Shown here one piece after another: positions 52,901 to 60,228 of a DNA stretch of 64,000 nucleotides. Source of the DNA: Flavobacterium sp. (lineage in GTDB: Bacteria > Bacteroidota > Bacteroidia > Flavobacteriales > Flavobacteriaceae); assembly GCF_021151785.1 (NCBI RefSeq), contig NZ_JAGKWP010000001.1:6679-70678 (forward strand), read 5' to 3'. Numbering within the stretch: the stretch's first letter is position 1; every line of letters begins with the position of its first letter. A program made the position numbers and the translations under genes. The notes beneath the pieces are model-generated. The model ran no database searches, was not told the origin of the DNA, and was given only the letters and a program-made list of their open reading frames with translations.

Positions 52901-54266
52901 CTTTCTGCCTATGGCTATTAGCAACGGTTCTGGGGCAGAAGTACAGCGACCATTAGCTACAGTAGTTATTGGCGGGTTGTTAATTGCTACTTTTTTAACG
53001 TTATTTCTTTTACCTATTTTATATATGATATTTGAAAAAAAATCTATTCGTGTTTTACCTAAAAGCGGAGTAGTGGTTTTGTTTTTCCTGTTTAGTTTTA
53101 TGGGTATGGCTCAGCAAAAAATGCCCTTAGATAAGGTTATTGAACAAGGATTGAATTCTAATTTAATTCTTAAAAATGACAAACAACGAGTAGCTGCTGC
53201 CCAAGTCATGATAAAATCAGCTCAAGAAATACCAGCATTCAACTTAGTGGGTGAGTATGGACAATTAAACAGTGCTTTTAATGATAATCGAGTTGGGATA
53301 ACACAAAATATTAGTTTCCCTTTTTTAAATGCTAAAAAGAAAAATTGGTACGAAGTGCAAACAGAGTTGGCACAATTGAATTATCAATCTTCAGAACAAA
53401 CCATAAAAAAAGCTATTACTCAAACTTTTTATGATTTAATTTATGCTGTGGAACGCGAAAAAGTCTTGCAACAATCGGATTCTATTTATACCCAATTTTT
53501 AGAAAAAGCCAAATTACGATTACAAGCAGGTGAAACAAACCATTTAGAAAAAAATGGGGCAGAATTAGCCTTAGCTTCTATTAAAGCTGATTTTAAAAAG
53601 AATCAAGAGATGATTTACCAACTTCAATTGCAAATGCAATATTTGTTGTCTACCACTGATTGGGTAATGCCAGCTTATACAGATTTGAAAATTGAAGGAC
53701 AAATTGCTGCTGATTTTGAAACGAATCATTTGCGTTTACAACTCATTGAAAAAGAGAAAAGAGCTAATGAAGTGGCGATACAAGTTGAAAAAGCAGCGTT
53801 ATTTCCAGAAATTACCTTAGGTTATTATAGTATGACGATGCAAGGAATGGGGGCAGATGATGTGCAATATGGAAGTGGAGTACGATTTCAGTCATTTCAA
53901 TTGAATTTAGGTATTCCTGTTTTTAATGGAGCCAATAGGGCTCGAAGAGCAGCTTATAAAATTAATGGGACCATTTTAGCTAATCAATCTGAATTACAGA
54001 AAAAAGAATTAGAACAAGCTAAGTTGGCTTTTCAAAATAAACATCAAAATGATGTATTGGTTCTAAAAAATTATGAAAATCAAGTGCTTCCAGGAGCACA
54101 ATCAATGATTAAAACAGCTGATAAACAACTTTTTAAAGGTGAAATTAACTTTATGGAATGGTCGTGGATTATGCAGCAGGCATTAGCCTCAAGATTAGAT
54201 TATTTAGAAAAAGTGAAGTCTTATAATGACGCTTTAATTCAGGTATTGTATCCAACTATAAATTAA
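49935..54266 (+). CDS. CusA/CzcA heavy-metal RND pump fused to a TolC-like outer-membrane factor
   Basis: A 1443-residue protein. Residues about 1-1035 are a complete HME-RND permease with VQKLPIDAVPDITNNQVQV, the TM4 motif LGALDFGLIVDGAVIIVE, and the large periplasmic loops. After the last pump helix (LFLLPILYMIFEKKS, about residue 1028) there is a second hydrophobic stretch (SGVVVLFFLFSFMGMAQQ, about 1041-1058) like a signal peptide, then a TolC/CusC-type outer-membrane efflux domain (LDKVIEQGLNSNLILKNDKQRVAAAQ ... PVFNGANRARRAAYKI) to the end. The whole is one open frame. Such fusions are known in Bacteroidota; it would join inner and outer membrane parts. Confidence 0.93.
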   Translation: MLNKIIEFSVKNKLLVALFTLVLIGFGVYNVQKLPIDAVPDITNNQVQVITVAPSFGATDIERLVTFPIEQANANIAGLKEIRSFSRFGLSLVTIVFEDQVDVYWARQQVAERLQEVQSQLPQGMGTPALGPISTGLGEIYQYVVRAKKGYEQKYDETALRTIQDWVVKRQLAGVKGVAEVSSFGGKLRQVEISIQPNKLNANGITITDVFDALEKNNQNTGGAYIEKEASVLFIRSEGLIQNLEAIENTPITTKGGVPLYIKDVAEVKNGFATRYGAMCYNNEGEVTGAIVMMLKGANSSEVIKNVKERIEQIQKTLPEGVVIEPFLDRTKMVNNAIGTVEKNLIEGALIVIFVLVVFLGNLRAGLLVASVIPLSMLFAIIMMNLFGVSGNLMSLGALDFGLIVDGAVIIVEAVIHQIYHRHQKEESIHLTKDEVNKEVESSAKKMMNSAVFGQIIILIVYLPIFTLQGIEGKMFKPMAQTVAFALVGAFILSLTYIPMMSSIVLKNIKHNPQHFSERMMAFLERIYMTRLIQALHNQKKIIIVTFVAFIGAIVVLSQLGGEFIPALEEGDFAVETRVLTGSNLNTTISSTQKAAGILKAKFPEVEKVVTKIGSGEVPTDPMPMEAADMMVILKDKSEWTSASTFNELSDKMSAALQDVPGITVGFQYPVQMRFNELMTGARQDVVCKIYGEDLDTLSKYANKVGKIVNSIKGAKDLYVEPIGGMPQVVIEYKRNLLAQYQLNVSDVNKVVNASFAGQSAGLLFEGERRFDVVVRVDANQKQNLQDIQNLLIPTPKGIQVPLQVLADVNIINGPNQIQREDTKRRIVVGFNVHDSDVQTLVNEMKQKVETQIKFPSGYYITYGGSFENLNAAKDRLMIAVPISLLLIFLLLYFAFKSIKQALLIYTAIPLSTIGGILFLALRGMPFSISAGVGFIALFGVAVLNGIVLIAEFNAQRKQGISDLTEIILTGTKNRLRPILMTAFVASLGFLPMAISNGSGAEVQRPLATVVIGGLLIATFLTLFLLPILYMIFEKKSIRVLPKSGVVVLFFLFSFMGMAQQKMPLDKVIEQGLNSNLILKNDKQRVAAAQVMIKSAQEIPAFNLVGEYGQLNSAFNDNRVGITQNISFPFLNAKKKNWYEVQTELAQLNYQSSEQTIKKAITQTFYDLIYAVEREKVLQQSDSIYTQFLEKAKLRLQAGETNHLEKNGAELALASIKADFKKNQEMIYQLQLQMQYLLSTTDWVMPAYTDLKIEGQIAADFETNHLRLQLIEKEKRANEVAIQVEKAALFPEITLGYYSMTMQGMGADDVQYGSGVRFQSFQLNLGIPVFNGANRARRAAYKINGTILANQSELQKKELEQAKLAFQNKHQNDVLVLKNYENQVLPGAQSMIKTADKQLFKGEINFMEWSWIMQQALASRLDYLEKVKSYNDALIQVLYPTIN

Positions 54267-54272
54267 AAAATA

Positions 54273-55397
54273 ATGAAAAATATATATGTTTTAGCACTTG
54301 TGCTTTTGTTTTTAGGTTGTCAGTCCAAAATAGAACCACAAACCGCTGGTAAGCAAGCGGATGAGAATCAAGTTACATTAACGAGTCAGCAATTAAAAAA
54401 TGCCGATTTATCATTAGGGAATATTGAAGAACAAGCTCTTCAAAGTACTGTTAAAGTAAATGGGAAAATAACTTTATCTCCTGAGGCAGTAGCGAGTGTA
54501 AGTATGCCATTAGGAGGCTATGTGCAAGCAATTAAGGTAATGCCTGGGATGAAAGTTCAAAAAGGACAAGTATTGGCTGTTGTTGAAGATCAAGCTTTTG
54601 TTCAATTGCAACAAGATTATTTGACAACTAAACAACAATTGATTTTCGCAACCAAAGATTATCAACGTCAAAAAGAACTCAATGCCTCACAAGCGAGTAG
54701 TGATAAAAGTTATCAATTAGCAGAGAGTGAATGGGCGAAACATAAAATCACACTCAAGGCTTTAGATGAAAAATTACGTTTAATACATATTAATCCAGCG
54801 ACATTAACAGAAAATAGTATTTCTAAATCGGTTCGTATTTTGGCTCCCATTTCAGGTATGGTTACCCAAGTTAATATAAATATAGGTAAATATATAACAG
54901 CTACTGATGCATTATTTCAATTAATGGATAACACTAGTATGTATGCACAATTACAAGTATTTGATAAAGATGCTGCCCTTTTGCAAATAGGTCAGCCGGT
55001 AACGGTTTTTACTAATGCCCAACCTAATGTGAAGTATACTACAGCAGTTGCTTTTGTAAATAAAAATTTTGAAGCCCAATCAAATGCGATTGAAGTCTAT
55101 GCAAAAATTAATAATCGTACTAATACATTGATTCCAGGAAATTATGTTAATGGCGTAATTGAGTTAAATAATGCTCATGCTTTTGTAGTGCCAAATGATG
55201 CGGTTGTTCATTTTGAAGGTAAGGATTATGTTTTTATCCAAACAGCATCTTCGGTATTTGAAATGGTTGCAGTTCAAACAGGAATTGTTACAAAAGAGGT
55301 GATTGAAATTAGGAATTATGAAACTCTAATAGGAAAAAAAATAGTTATCAAAAATGCCTATACAGTTTTAATGGCTTTGAAAAACAAAGAAGAATAG
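54273..55397 (+). CDS. CusB/CzcB-type periplasmic adaptor lipoprotein
   Basis: The membrane-fusion subunit that bridges pump and outer-membrane factor. At 374 residues it has a lipoprotein signal (KNIYVLALVLLFLGCQSK), the beta-barrel and lipoyl regions (VASVSMPLGGYVQAIKVMPGMKVQKGQVLAVVED), a helical hairpin (LTTKQQLIFATKDYQRQKELNASQ), and the second lipoyl half ILAPISGMVTQVNINIGKYI. It follows the fused pump by 6 bases. No separate metal-binding N-terminal domain is evident. Confidence 0.93.
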   Translation: MKNIYVLALVLLFLGCQSKIEPQTAGKQADENQVTLTSQQLKNADLSLGNIEEQALQSTVKVNGKITLSPEAVASVSMPLGGYVQAIKVMPGMKVQKGQVLAVVEDQAFVQLQQDYLTTKQQLIFATKDYQRQKELNASQASSDKSYQLAESEWAKHKITLKALDEKLRLIHINPATLTENSISKSVRILAPISGMVTQVNINIGKYITATDALFQLMDNTSMYAQLQVFDKDAALLQIGQPVTVFTNAQPNVKYTTAVAFVNKNFEAQSNAIEVYAKINNRTNTLIPGNYVNGVIELNNAHAFVVPNDAVVHFEGKDYVFIQTASSVFEMVAVQTGIVTKEVIEIRNYETLIGKKIVIKNAYTVLMALKNKEE

Positions 55398-55415
55398 AGA
55401 ATAGATTTTTTTTGC

Positions 55416-55451
55416 ACTGCCCCAAAAGTAAACACTATTTTTTGGGGCAGT
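55416..55451. terminator. Hairpin between adaptor gene and convergent TonB receptor
   Basis: ACTGCCCCAAAA (55416-55427) pairs with TTTTGGGGCAGT (55440-55451). There is no strong T-run, so termination may be weak or Rho-assisted. The arms resemble those at 2262 and 18828. Confidence 0.55.
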
Positions 55452-55469
55452 CTATTTATAAAGCCTTTT

Positions 55470-57506
55470 TTAAATTTTGTAGCGTATTCCAAAGAATCCT
55501 CTTCTACCTTGATTAGGAGCATAGACATAACTAGGGTCAAAAGTTAAGGCATAAGGATTGTTAGGTGTGGCTAATACATTTCCATTTGAGTCGTATTGTA
55601 TATTTTGATCAAACGGGTCATTAGCTCGCGCAATAAGAAAAGGGGTGTTTTTATTTGGGGTCCAATTTAGAAGGTTTTTTATGCCACCATAGATTTCAAA
55701 TCCCTCCCATTTTTTATAGCTTAATTGAATGTTTTGGATACTCCACCAAGGAGAATTTGGGCTTCTTGGGTCTAGTTGGCTCAATAAAGGCAAACGCATA
55801 GGACTGTAAGCATTGCCAGTATAATCTAAACTGATATACCAAGAAGGAATATCATAACTCAATGTCCAATTAGCACTCCATTTTTCGGTAAGAATAGGTC
55901 GTGTTTTAATGCGATTTTCCATTTTGTAGCTCTCCATATAAGTGGTGCCAACTATTGCTTTTAATCCGAAACTAGATACGTAATCTAAATTTAAATTGAT
56001 ACCCTTAGTTGTGGCATATCCTTTTAGATTTTGGTAGAGAATGGAATTTGGGTTTGAGTCGTAATCTGGTAAGATTTGGTTGTAAAAATAGGTGTACCAA
56101 ACTGAGGTTTCAAGAGAAAGTAAGGAATAATCTTCGAATCGAATTTTTTTCATAAAGTTTACATTGGCATTAATTGATTTTTCGGGTTTTAGATTTTCAC
56201 TGATTTTTATTTCTCTAGAACCAGTTAAGGCAGCATGTTCTTCAGTAAATAAATTCACCACACGAAAACCAGTTCCTGAATTGATGCGTATGCTATTGTT
56301 ACTGTTCCATTTAAATCGATACGCTACTCGTGGGGTTTGGATCCAGCCGTGATTGTTGTTATAGTCTAATCGATAGGCAAGCATTAGCTTGTGTTTTGAA
56401 TTTAATGCTATTTCATTTTGAAGAAAAATACTTCCTATTTGTAAGCGTTCTGCATCTCGTGTAGCAGGCGTGTTATCGTTGTAATATTGGTATCGATGAG
56501 CTAGTCCAATTAACAAGTCTTGATTTGAAAACACCTTGTTCCATGTTAATTGATTGAAACTAATTCGTTGATTAGCTAAATAAAAAACATGACCATAAAC
56601 TGAATTTTGTTCGTGATTAGTAAATGAAAAGGCAAAATTTATGTTTTCTTTAAAAGGTAAACTATATTTTGCAATAATTTCTTGTCTCTTAGTGTAAATA
56701 CTTTCCCCATAAATTGCTGTGCCACCTCTATAAGATTTGTTCCATTGCATTTGTCCGCCCCATCTGTCTTCATAAAAAAATCGCCCTGCCAGAGTTAGCG
56801 TTTTACTACTTTTTCTAATGACATTCCATTTATTAAAAACAGAAATGCGTTCTTGTAAAGTTACATCGGTAAATCCATCATGATTGTTATCTTTAGGAGA
56901 ATTATAGTTGAAATAATTTAGCCCAAGTAAGGATTGTGTTTTTTTGCCAACTTGAAATTTATACCCTAAATCTAAGTTGTTTTCTAACCAAGAAGTAGTG
57001 AAGAAATCAGCTGATAAGAGAGGAGTGTTTTGGGGTGATTTGGTAATGATGTTTATCAACCCTCCCACCGCTTCACTACCATACAATGTAGACGCAGGTC
57101 CTTTTATTACTTCAATTCGATCAATAAGCGCATTGGGAATCCCAGACAAACCATATACAGTTGATAGTGCACTGACAATGGGCATCCCGTCGATTGTAAC
57201 CATGGTATAAGGTCCTTCTAAACCATTGATGTGAATGTCGCCCGTATTGCAAATGTTACAATTGAGTTGTGGACGAACCCCATTTATGTTTTGTAGTGCT
57301 TCAAACAAATTTGAAGTAGGATTCTTTCTTAAGAAGTTAGTTGTATAAATTTCAACTGGAACAGTTGTTTCGCTTCGTATTACAGGTTTTAATGTTCCAG
57401 AAATTACAATTTCATCTATGCCTTTGTCGTTTTTAGCAATGCTGTCTTTTTTTTGAGACCAAGCAAAACTCGAAATCAAGATTGTAAAAATATATTTTTT
57501 AATCAT
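55470..57506 (-). CDS. TonB-dependent receptor next to the metal-efflux genes
   Basis: An outer-membrane gated barrel of 678 residues. The signal peptide MIKKYIFTILISSFAWSQ is followed by the plug domain with EIVISGTLKPVIRSETTVPVEIYT, LQNINGVRPQLNCNICNTGDIHI, TIDGMPIVSALSTVYGLSGIP and VIKGPASTLYGSEAVGGLINI. The CNIC pair in the plug is unusual in TonB receptors and could bind a metal. It ends in a C-terminal FGIRYKI strand. The neighbouring metal-efflux genes suggest a metal or metallophore ligand, which is inference; it is convergent to them. Confidence 0.9.
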   Translation of the reverse strand: MIKKYIFTILISSFAWSQKKDSIAKNDKGIDEIVISGTLKPVIRSETTVPVEIYTTNFLRKNPTSNLFEALQNINGVRPQLNCNICNTGDIHINGLEGPYTMVTIDGMPIVSALSTVYGLSGIPNALIDRIEVIKGPASTLYGSEAVGGLINIITKSPQNTPLLSADFFTTSWLENNLDLGYKFQVGKKTQSLLGLNYFNYNSPKDNNHDGFTDVTLQERISVFNKWNVIRKSSKTLTLAGRFFYEDRWGGQMQWNKSYRGGTAIYGESIYTKRQEIIAKYSLPFKENINFAFSFTNHEQNSVYGHVFYLANQRISFNQLTWNKVFSNQDLLIGLAHRYQYYNDNTPATRDAERLQIGSIFLQNEIALNSKHKLMLAYRLDYNNNHGWIQTPRVAYRFKWNSNNSIRINSGTGFRVVNLFTEEHAALTGSREIKISENLKPEKSINANVNFMKKIRFEDYSLLSLETSVWYTYFYNQILPDYDSNPNSILYQNLKGYATTKGINLNLDYVSSFGLKAIVGTTYMESYKMENRIKTRPILTEKWSANWTLSYDIPSWYISLDYTGNAYSPMRLPLLSQLDPRSPNSPWWSIQNIQLSYKKWEGFEIYGGIKNLLNWTPNKNTPFLIARANDPFDQNIQYDSNGNVLATPNNPYALTFDPSYVYAPNQGRRGFFGIRYKI

Positions 57507-57523
57507 AAAAAATTAAATTTAGA

Positions 57524-57531
57524 CAAAGCTA
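57524..57531 (-). promoter_or_regulatory. -7 promoter element (TAGCTTTG) of the TonB receptor gene
   Basis: Perfect TAnnTTTG on the minus strand, 17 bases before the ATG at 57506. Confidence 0.55.
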
Positions 57532-57609
57532 AAAATAATTTTTAAACATAATAATTTTGTTTGATAATTAAATAACAAATTTCTTTTTAGTTGATTTTGT
57601 TAAAAGAGA

Positions 57610-58224
57610 TTAAGATGATTTGTTATGATCTGTAAAACAACGCTTATTAAAGACAATCAAGATGCCAAATCCAGTAGAAATTGCAACATCTGCAACATTA
57701 AAAATAGCATTAAAAAAAGTAAATCCGCCTGAATAGTCCTTGAATGGAAACCAAGAAGGAACTTGTTCAAAACGATAAATAGGAAAATAAAACATGTCTA
57801 CTACACGGCCATGAAATAATGTTCCGTAAGGCTCATTAGAAAAGAGTGTAGCCACTTGCCCATAACTATCGTTGAATAATATTCCATAAAATACAGAATC
57901 TATTATATTACCAATTGCACCTGCCATTATTAAAATAATAGCTGTTAATAGGTATTTTGAAACATTTTTTTGGATAGAATCCCATAACCACCAAGCTAAT
58001 CCACCTACAGCTATGATTCTAAATAGTGTCAAGGCTAGTTTTCCATAATCACCTGGTAGTTCTAAACCCCAAGCCATTCCTTCGTTTTCGATAAATTGTA
58101 TTTTAAACCAATTAAAAACGGTAACGCTTTCTCCTATTGTAAAATTAGTTTTAATATACACCTTACTGATTTGATCTATCAGAAGTAAAATAAAAACATA
58201 TAAGTAGGCTTTCTTAACGCTCAT
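57610..58224 (-). CDS. lspA: Lipoprotein signal peptidase (signal peptidase II)
   Basis: It cleaves prolipoproteins after lipid modification. The 204-residue protein has four membrane segments and both catalytic aspartate regions: GAIGNIIDSVFYG and NAIFNVADVAISTGF. FTIGESVTVFNWFKIQFIENEGMAWGLE is the LspA N-terminal block. It is longer than the approximately 165-residue E. coli enzyme, with the added length in a periplasmic loop (residues about 120-155), as in other Bacteroidota. A promoter element precedes it. Its many lipoprotein substrates in this window fit. Confidence 0.95.
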   Translation of the reverse strand: MSVKKAYLYVFILLLIDQISKVYIKTNFTIGESVTVFNWFKIQFIENEGMAWGLELPGDYGKLALTLFRIIAVGGLAWWLWDSIQKNVSKYLLTAIILIMAGAIGNIIDSVFYGILFNDSYGQVATLFSNEPYGTLFHGRVVDMFYFPIYRFEQVPSWFPFKDYSGGFTFFNAIFNVADVAISTGFGILIVFNKRCFTDHNKSS

Positions 58225-58239
58225 AATCTAATTTTTATG

Positions 58240-58247
58240 CAAAAATA
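58240..58247 (-). promoter_or_regulatory. -7 promoter element (TATTTTTG) of lspA
   Basis: Perfect TAnnTTTG on the minus strand, 15 bases before the ATG at 58224. Confidence 0.5.
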
Positions 58248-58299
58248 GATTTTAATTTAAATTGTTCTTTGTTTTTTATCAAATTTATAACAGAATAAA

Positions 58300-58322
58300 A
58301 AACTACGCTTGTGGCGTAGTTT
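58300..58322 (-). terminator. Terminator of the YwqK-like gene
   Basis: AAACTACGC (58300-58308) pairs with GCGTAGTTT (58314-58322), followed on the minus strand by TTTTATTC. Confidence 0.8.
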
Positions 58323-58347
58323 GATATCTTGTAATTTAAAGGTTGGA

Positions 58348-58695
58348 TTATTTTACGGCTAAATGATTAGTATAGAATTTTTTAATTTCAGCGATAGAAT
58401 TTGTGTTATAAGATACACTACTTACCTCTTCTCCTTTATAAAAATTCCATAAACCTTCTTTCTTACCATCTTTAAAACTTCCTTCAGCAATTAAGTTTCC
58501 ATTTTCATCATAAGATTTCCATAACCCATTACTTTTTCCATCAACATAGTTTCCTTCATGCATAATTTTACCGTTATCGTGATAATATTTTACTTTATAA
58601 GTATCTGGAGCTATTTCTTCAGCTGTAGGTTTTATTTCTTGTGAATATCCAAACGAAATAAATAATAAACCGCAAATTGTCATTAAAGCTTTCAT
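58348..58695 (-). CDS. YwqK-like/MORN-type repeat exported protein
   Basis: The second ATG at 58695 gives the signal-like MKALMTICGLLFISFGYSQ; the first is at 58701. The mature region carries short repeats of the YwqK/MORN type: VKYYHDNGKIMHEGNYVDGKSNGLWKSYDENGNLIAEGSFKDGKKEGLWNFY. This family is annotated as toxin-antitoxin YwqK antitoxin, but no toxin lies nearby and the protein has a signal peptide, so that label is doubtful. Such repeats are often envelope-associated. Confidence 0.78.
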   Translation of the reverse strand: MKALMTICGLLFISFGYSQEIKPTAEEIAPDTYKVKYYHDNGKIMHEGNYVDGKSNGLWKSYDENGNLIAEGSFKDGKKEGLWNFYKGEEVSSVSYNTNSIAEIKKFYTNHLAVK

Positions 58696-58809
58696 AATCA
58701 TATAGTTTTATAGTTTAATAATTCAAAGCTAGGAAATAAATTTACATAAAACAAACAATTACTTAACAATTTGGTAACATTGCTAAAAACTTAACATTGA
58801 GGCAAAAAA

Positions 58810-58835
58810 AAAACAGCTCTTTTGAGCTGTTTTTT
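58810..58835 (-). terminator. Terminator of the beta-helix lipoprotein gene
   Basis: AAAACAGCTC (58810-58819) pairs with GAGCTGTTTT (58824-58833). On the minus strand a T-run follows; it lies after the stop at 58852. Confidence 0.85.
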
Positions 58836-58851
58836 CAGTTTTTCAATTTTT

Positions 58852-60036
58852 TTATTGTAATAAACTTGTTCCTTCAACTGTTGCCCAAACACCAGTAGTT
58901 ATACTAGCACCTGTTGATGTTGTACTAGTTGTAAATTGACCTGTAGGGAAGTTAACTACTACTGAACCAGCACCTTTATAATTTGTTGTTGAACCAGTAA
59001 TTTTTACATTCGTCAATTTGATTTTTGATCCATTAACTTGGTTGTTGTTTGTTGTAGCATCTTGAATTTTACAACCTGTTCCTTCATAAGTTGTACCATT
59101 GTTTGAGAAGCTGCCATATCCCTCAATAACGATGTTGTTAAAATCTCCATTTCCTTCTTTTTTAAATTGGAAAGCATCAATTTCAATTGAAGAAACATCT
59201 TCAGGTACACAGTTAGCGTTTCTTTTTAAAGTAATATTGCTAATTACTGGCCAATAATTATTGTTGTTAGAACAAGCTTCAATTTCCATTCCGAAATTTC
59301 CTTTTCCTACTTGGTAAGCATACCAATTTGAATTATTTTGTCCCTTCCATCCATCTTGCCAGTCAAAAGCATCATCAAAATTACCATAAGAGATTGCATT
59401 AGTCATACTTACTGTTCCACCAAAGAATTCATACCCATCATCAGCACCTTTATAAGCAACTAAATGATCTAAAGTTGTATTAGAACCAACAGAGTAGAAA
59501 GTAAATGAATTAGTTTCTTTTTGTCCATCGGCAATTTTTTTCCCTGCATATTCAACTCTTACATATTTTAATGTACCGCTGTTATCTGCACTGTCAGTTC
59601 CTCCGTAAGTAATGTTTGAACCGTCTTCAGAGATTGCAGTTGAAGCGCCTCCAATTGCATTAATTGGCGCATCTCCTACTATCATAATTCCTGACCATGA
59701 ACCTGGTACTTTTGATAATTCAGTAAAAACAATTGGTTGGTCAGCAGTTCCTATTAAATTGATTGTACCTCCGTTTTCAACAATTAATCCATTGTCTGTT
59801 GAAGCTGTTTTGTCAATTGTAATTACACTTCCAGCAGCAATTGTTAATGTAGCTCCTGGTTTTACTCTCACTACACCTTTTAAGTTATAATTTCCATAAG
59901 CATAACTCACATTTCCAGTAATTTCTCCTTGAATTGTTCCTGTAGCAGGTCCATTTGTTTCTTCGTTATTGTCGTCTTTTGAACAACTTGTAAAGATTAA
60001 AGATAAAGCAGTTAATCCTAAAAATAATTTTTTCAT
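58852..60036 (-). CDS. Exported lipoprotein, beta-helix-like
   Basis: The start is the ATG at 60036, which gives MKKLFLGLTALSLIFTSC with the lipobox cysteine, instead of the longer frame from 60072. The mature protein (SKDDNNEETNGPATG linker, then 370 residues) has the repeated Gly/Asn/Thr/Ser pattern of a right-handed beta-helix: VRVKPGATLTIAAGSVITIDKT, GGTINLIGTADQPIVFTELSK, LDHLVAYKGADDGYEFFGGT. In flavobacterial genomes similar proteins sit beside large TonB receptors. Function unknown. It has its own promoter region and terminator, downstream of the receptor gene. Confidence 0.82.
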   Translation of the reverse strand: MKKLFLGLTALSLIFTSCSKDDNNEETNGPATGTIQGEITGNVSYAYGNYNLKGVVRVKPGATLTIAAGSVITIDKTASTDNGLIVENGGTINLIGTADQPIVFTELSKVPGSWSGIMIVGDAPINAIGGASTAISEDGSNITYGGTDSADNSGTLKYVRVEYAGKKIADGQKETNSFTFYSVGSNTTLDHLVAYKGADDGYEFFGGTVSMTNAISYGNFDDAFDWQDGWKGQNNSNWYAYQVGKGNFGMEIEACSNNNNYWPVISNITLKRNANCVPEDVSSIEIDAFQFKKEGNGDFNNIVIEGYGSFSNNGTTYEGTGCKIQDATTNNNQVNGSKIKLTNVKITGSTTNYKGAGSVVVNFPTGQFTTSTTSTGASITTGVWATVEGTSLLQ

Positions 60037-60180
60037 TTTTTTTAATTTTATTGATTGTTGTTTACGTTGCAAATATCTTAGTAGTGAATTAATTGAGTAT
60101 TTAATTAATATTAATTAATTATAAAATATTTACTTGTGTTATTAATTAAATGTTAGTTACAATTGCTTTCATGTTAAATT

Positions 60181-60209
60181 AAAAAGGGTTTCAAACTGAA
60201 ACCCTTTTT
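60181..60209 (-). terminator. Terminator of the large TonB receptor gene
   Basis: AAAAAGGGTTTCA (60181-60193) pairs with TGAAACCCTTTTT (60197-60209), with T-run on the minus strand. It lies between the receptor and the lipoprotein gene, so both are likely separate units. Confidence 0.88.
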
Positions 60210-60228
60210 AATTGTATGCACGACTATT

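Noticed and set aside
58348..58701. Toxin-antitoxin system
   Set aside because: Only the YwqK-like repeat protein is present; no adjacent small toxin gene, and the protein has a signal peptide.
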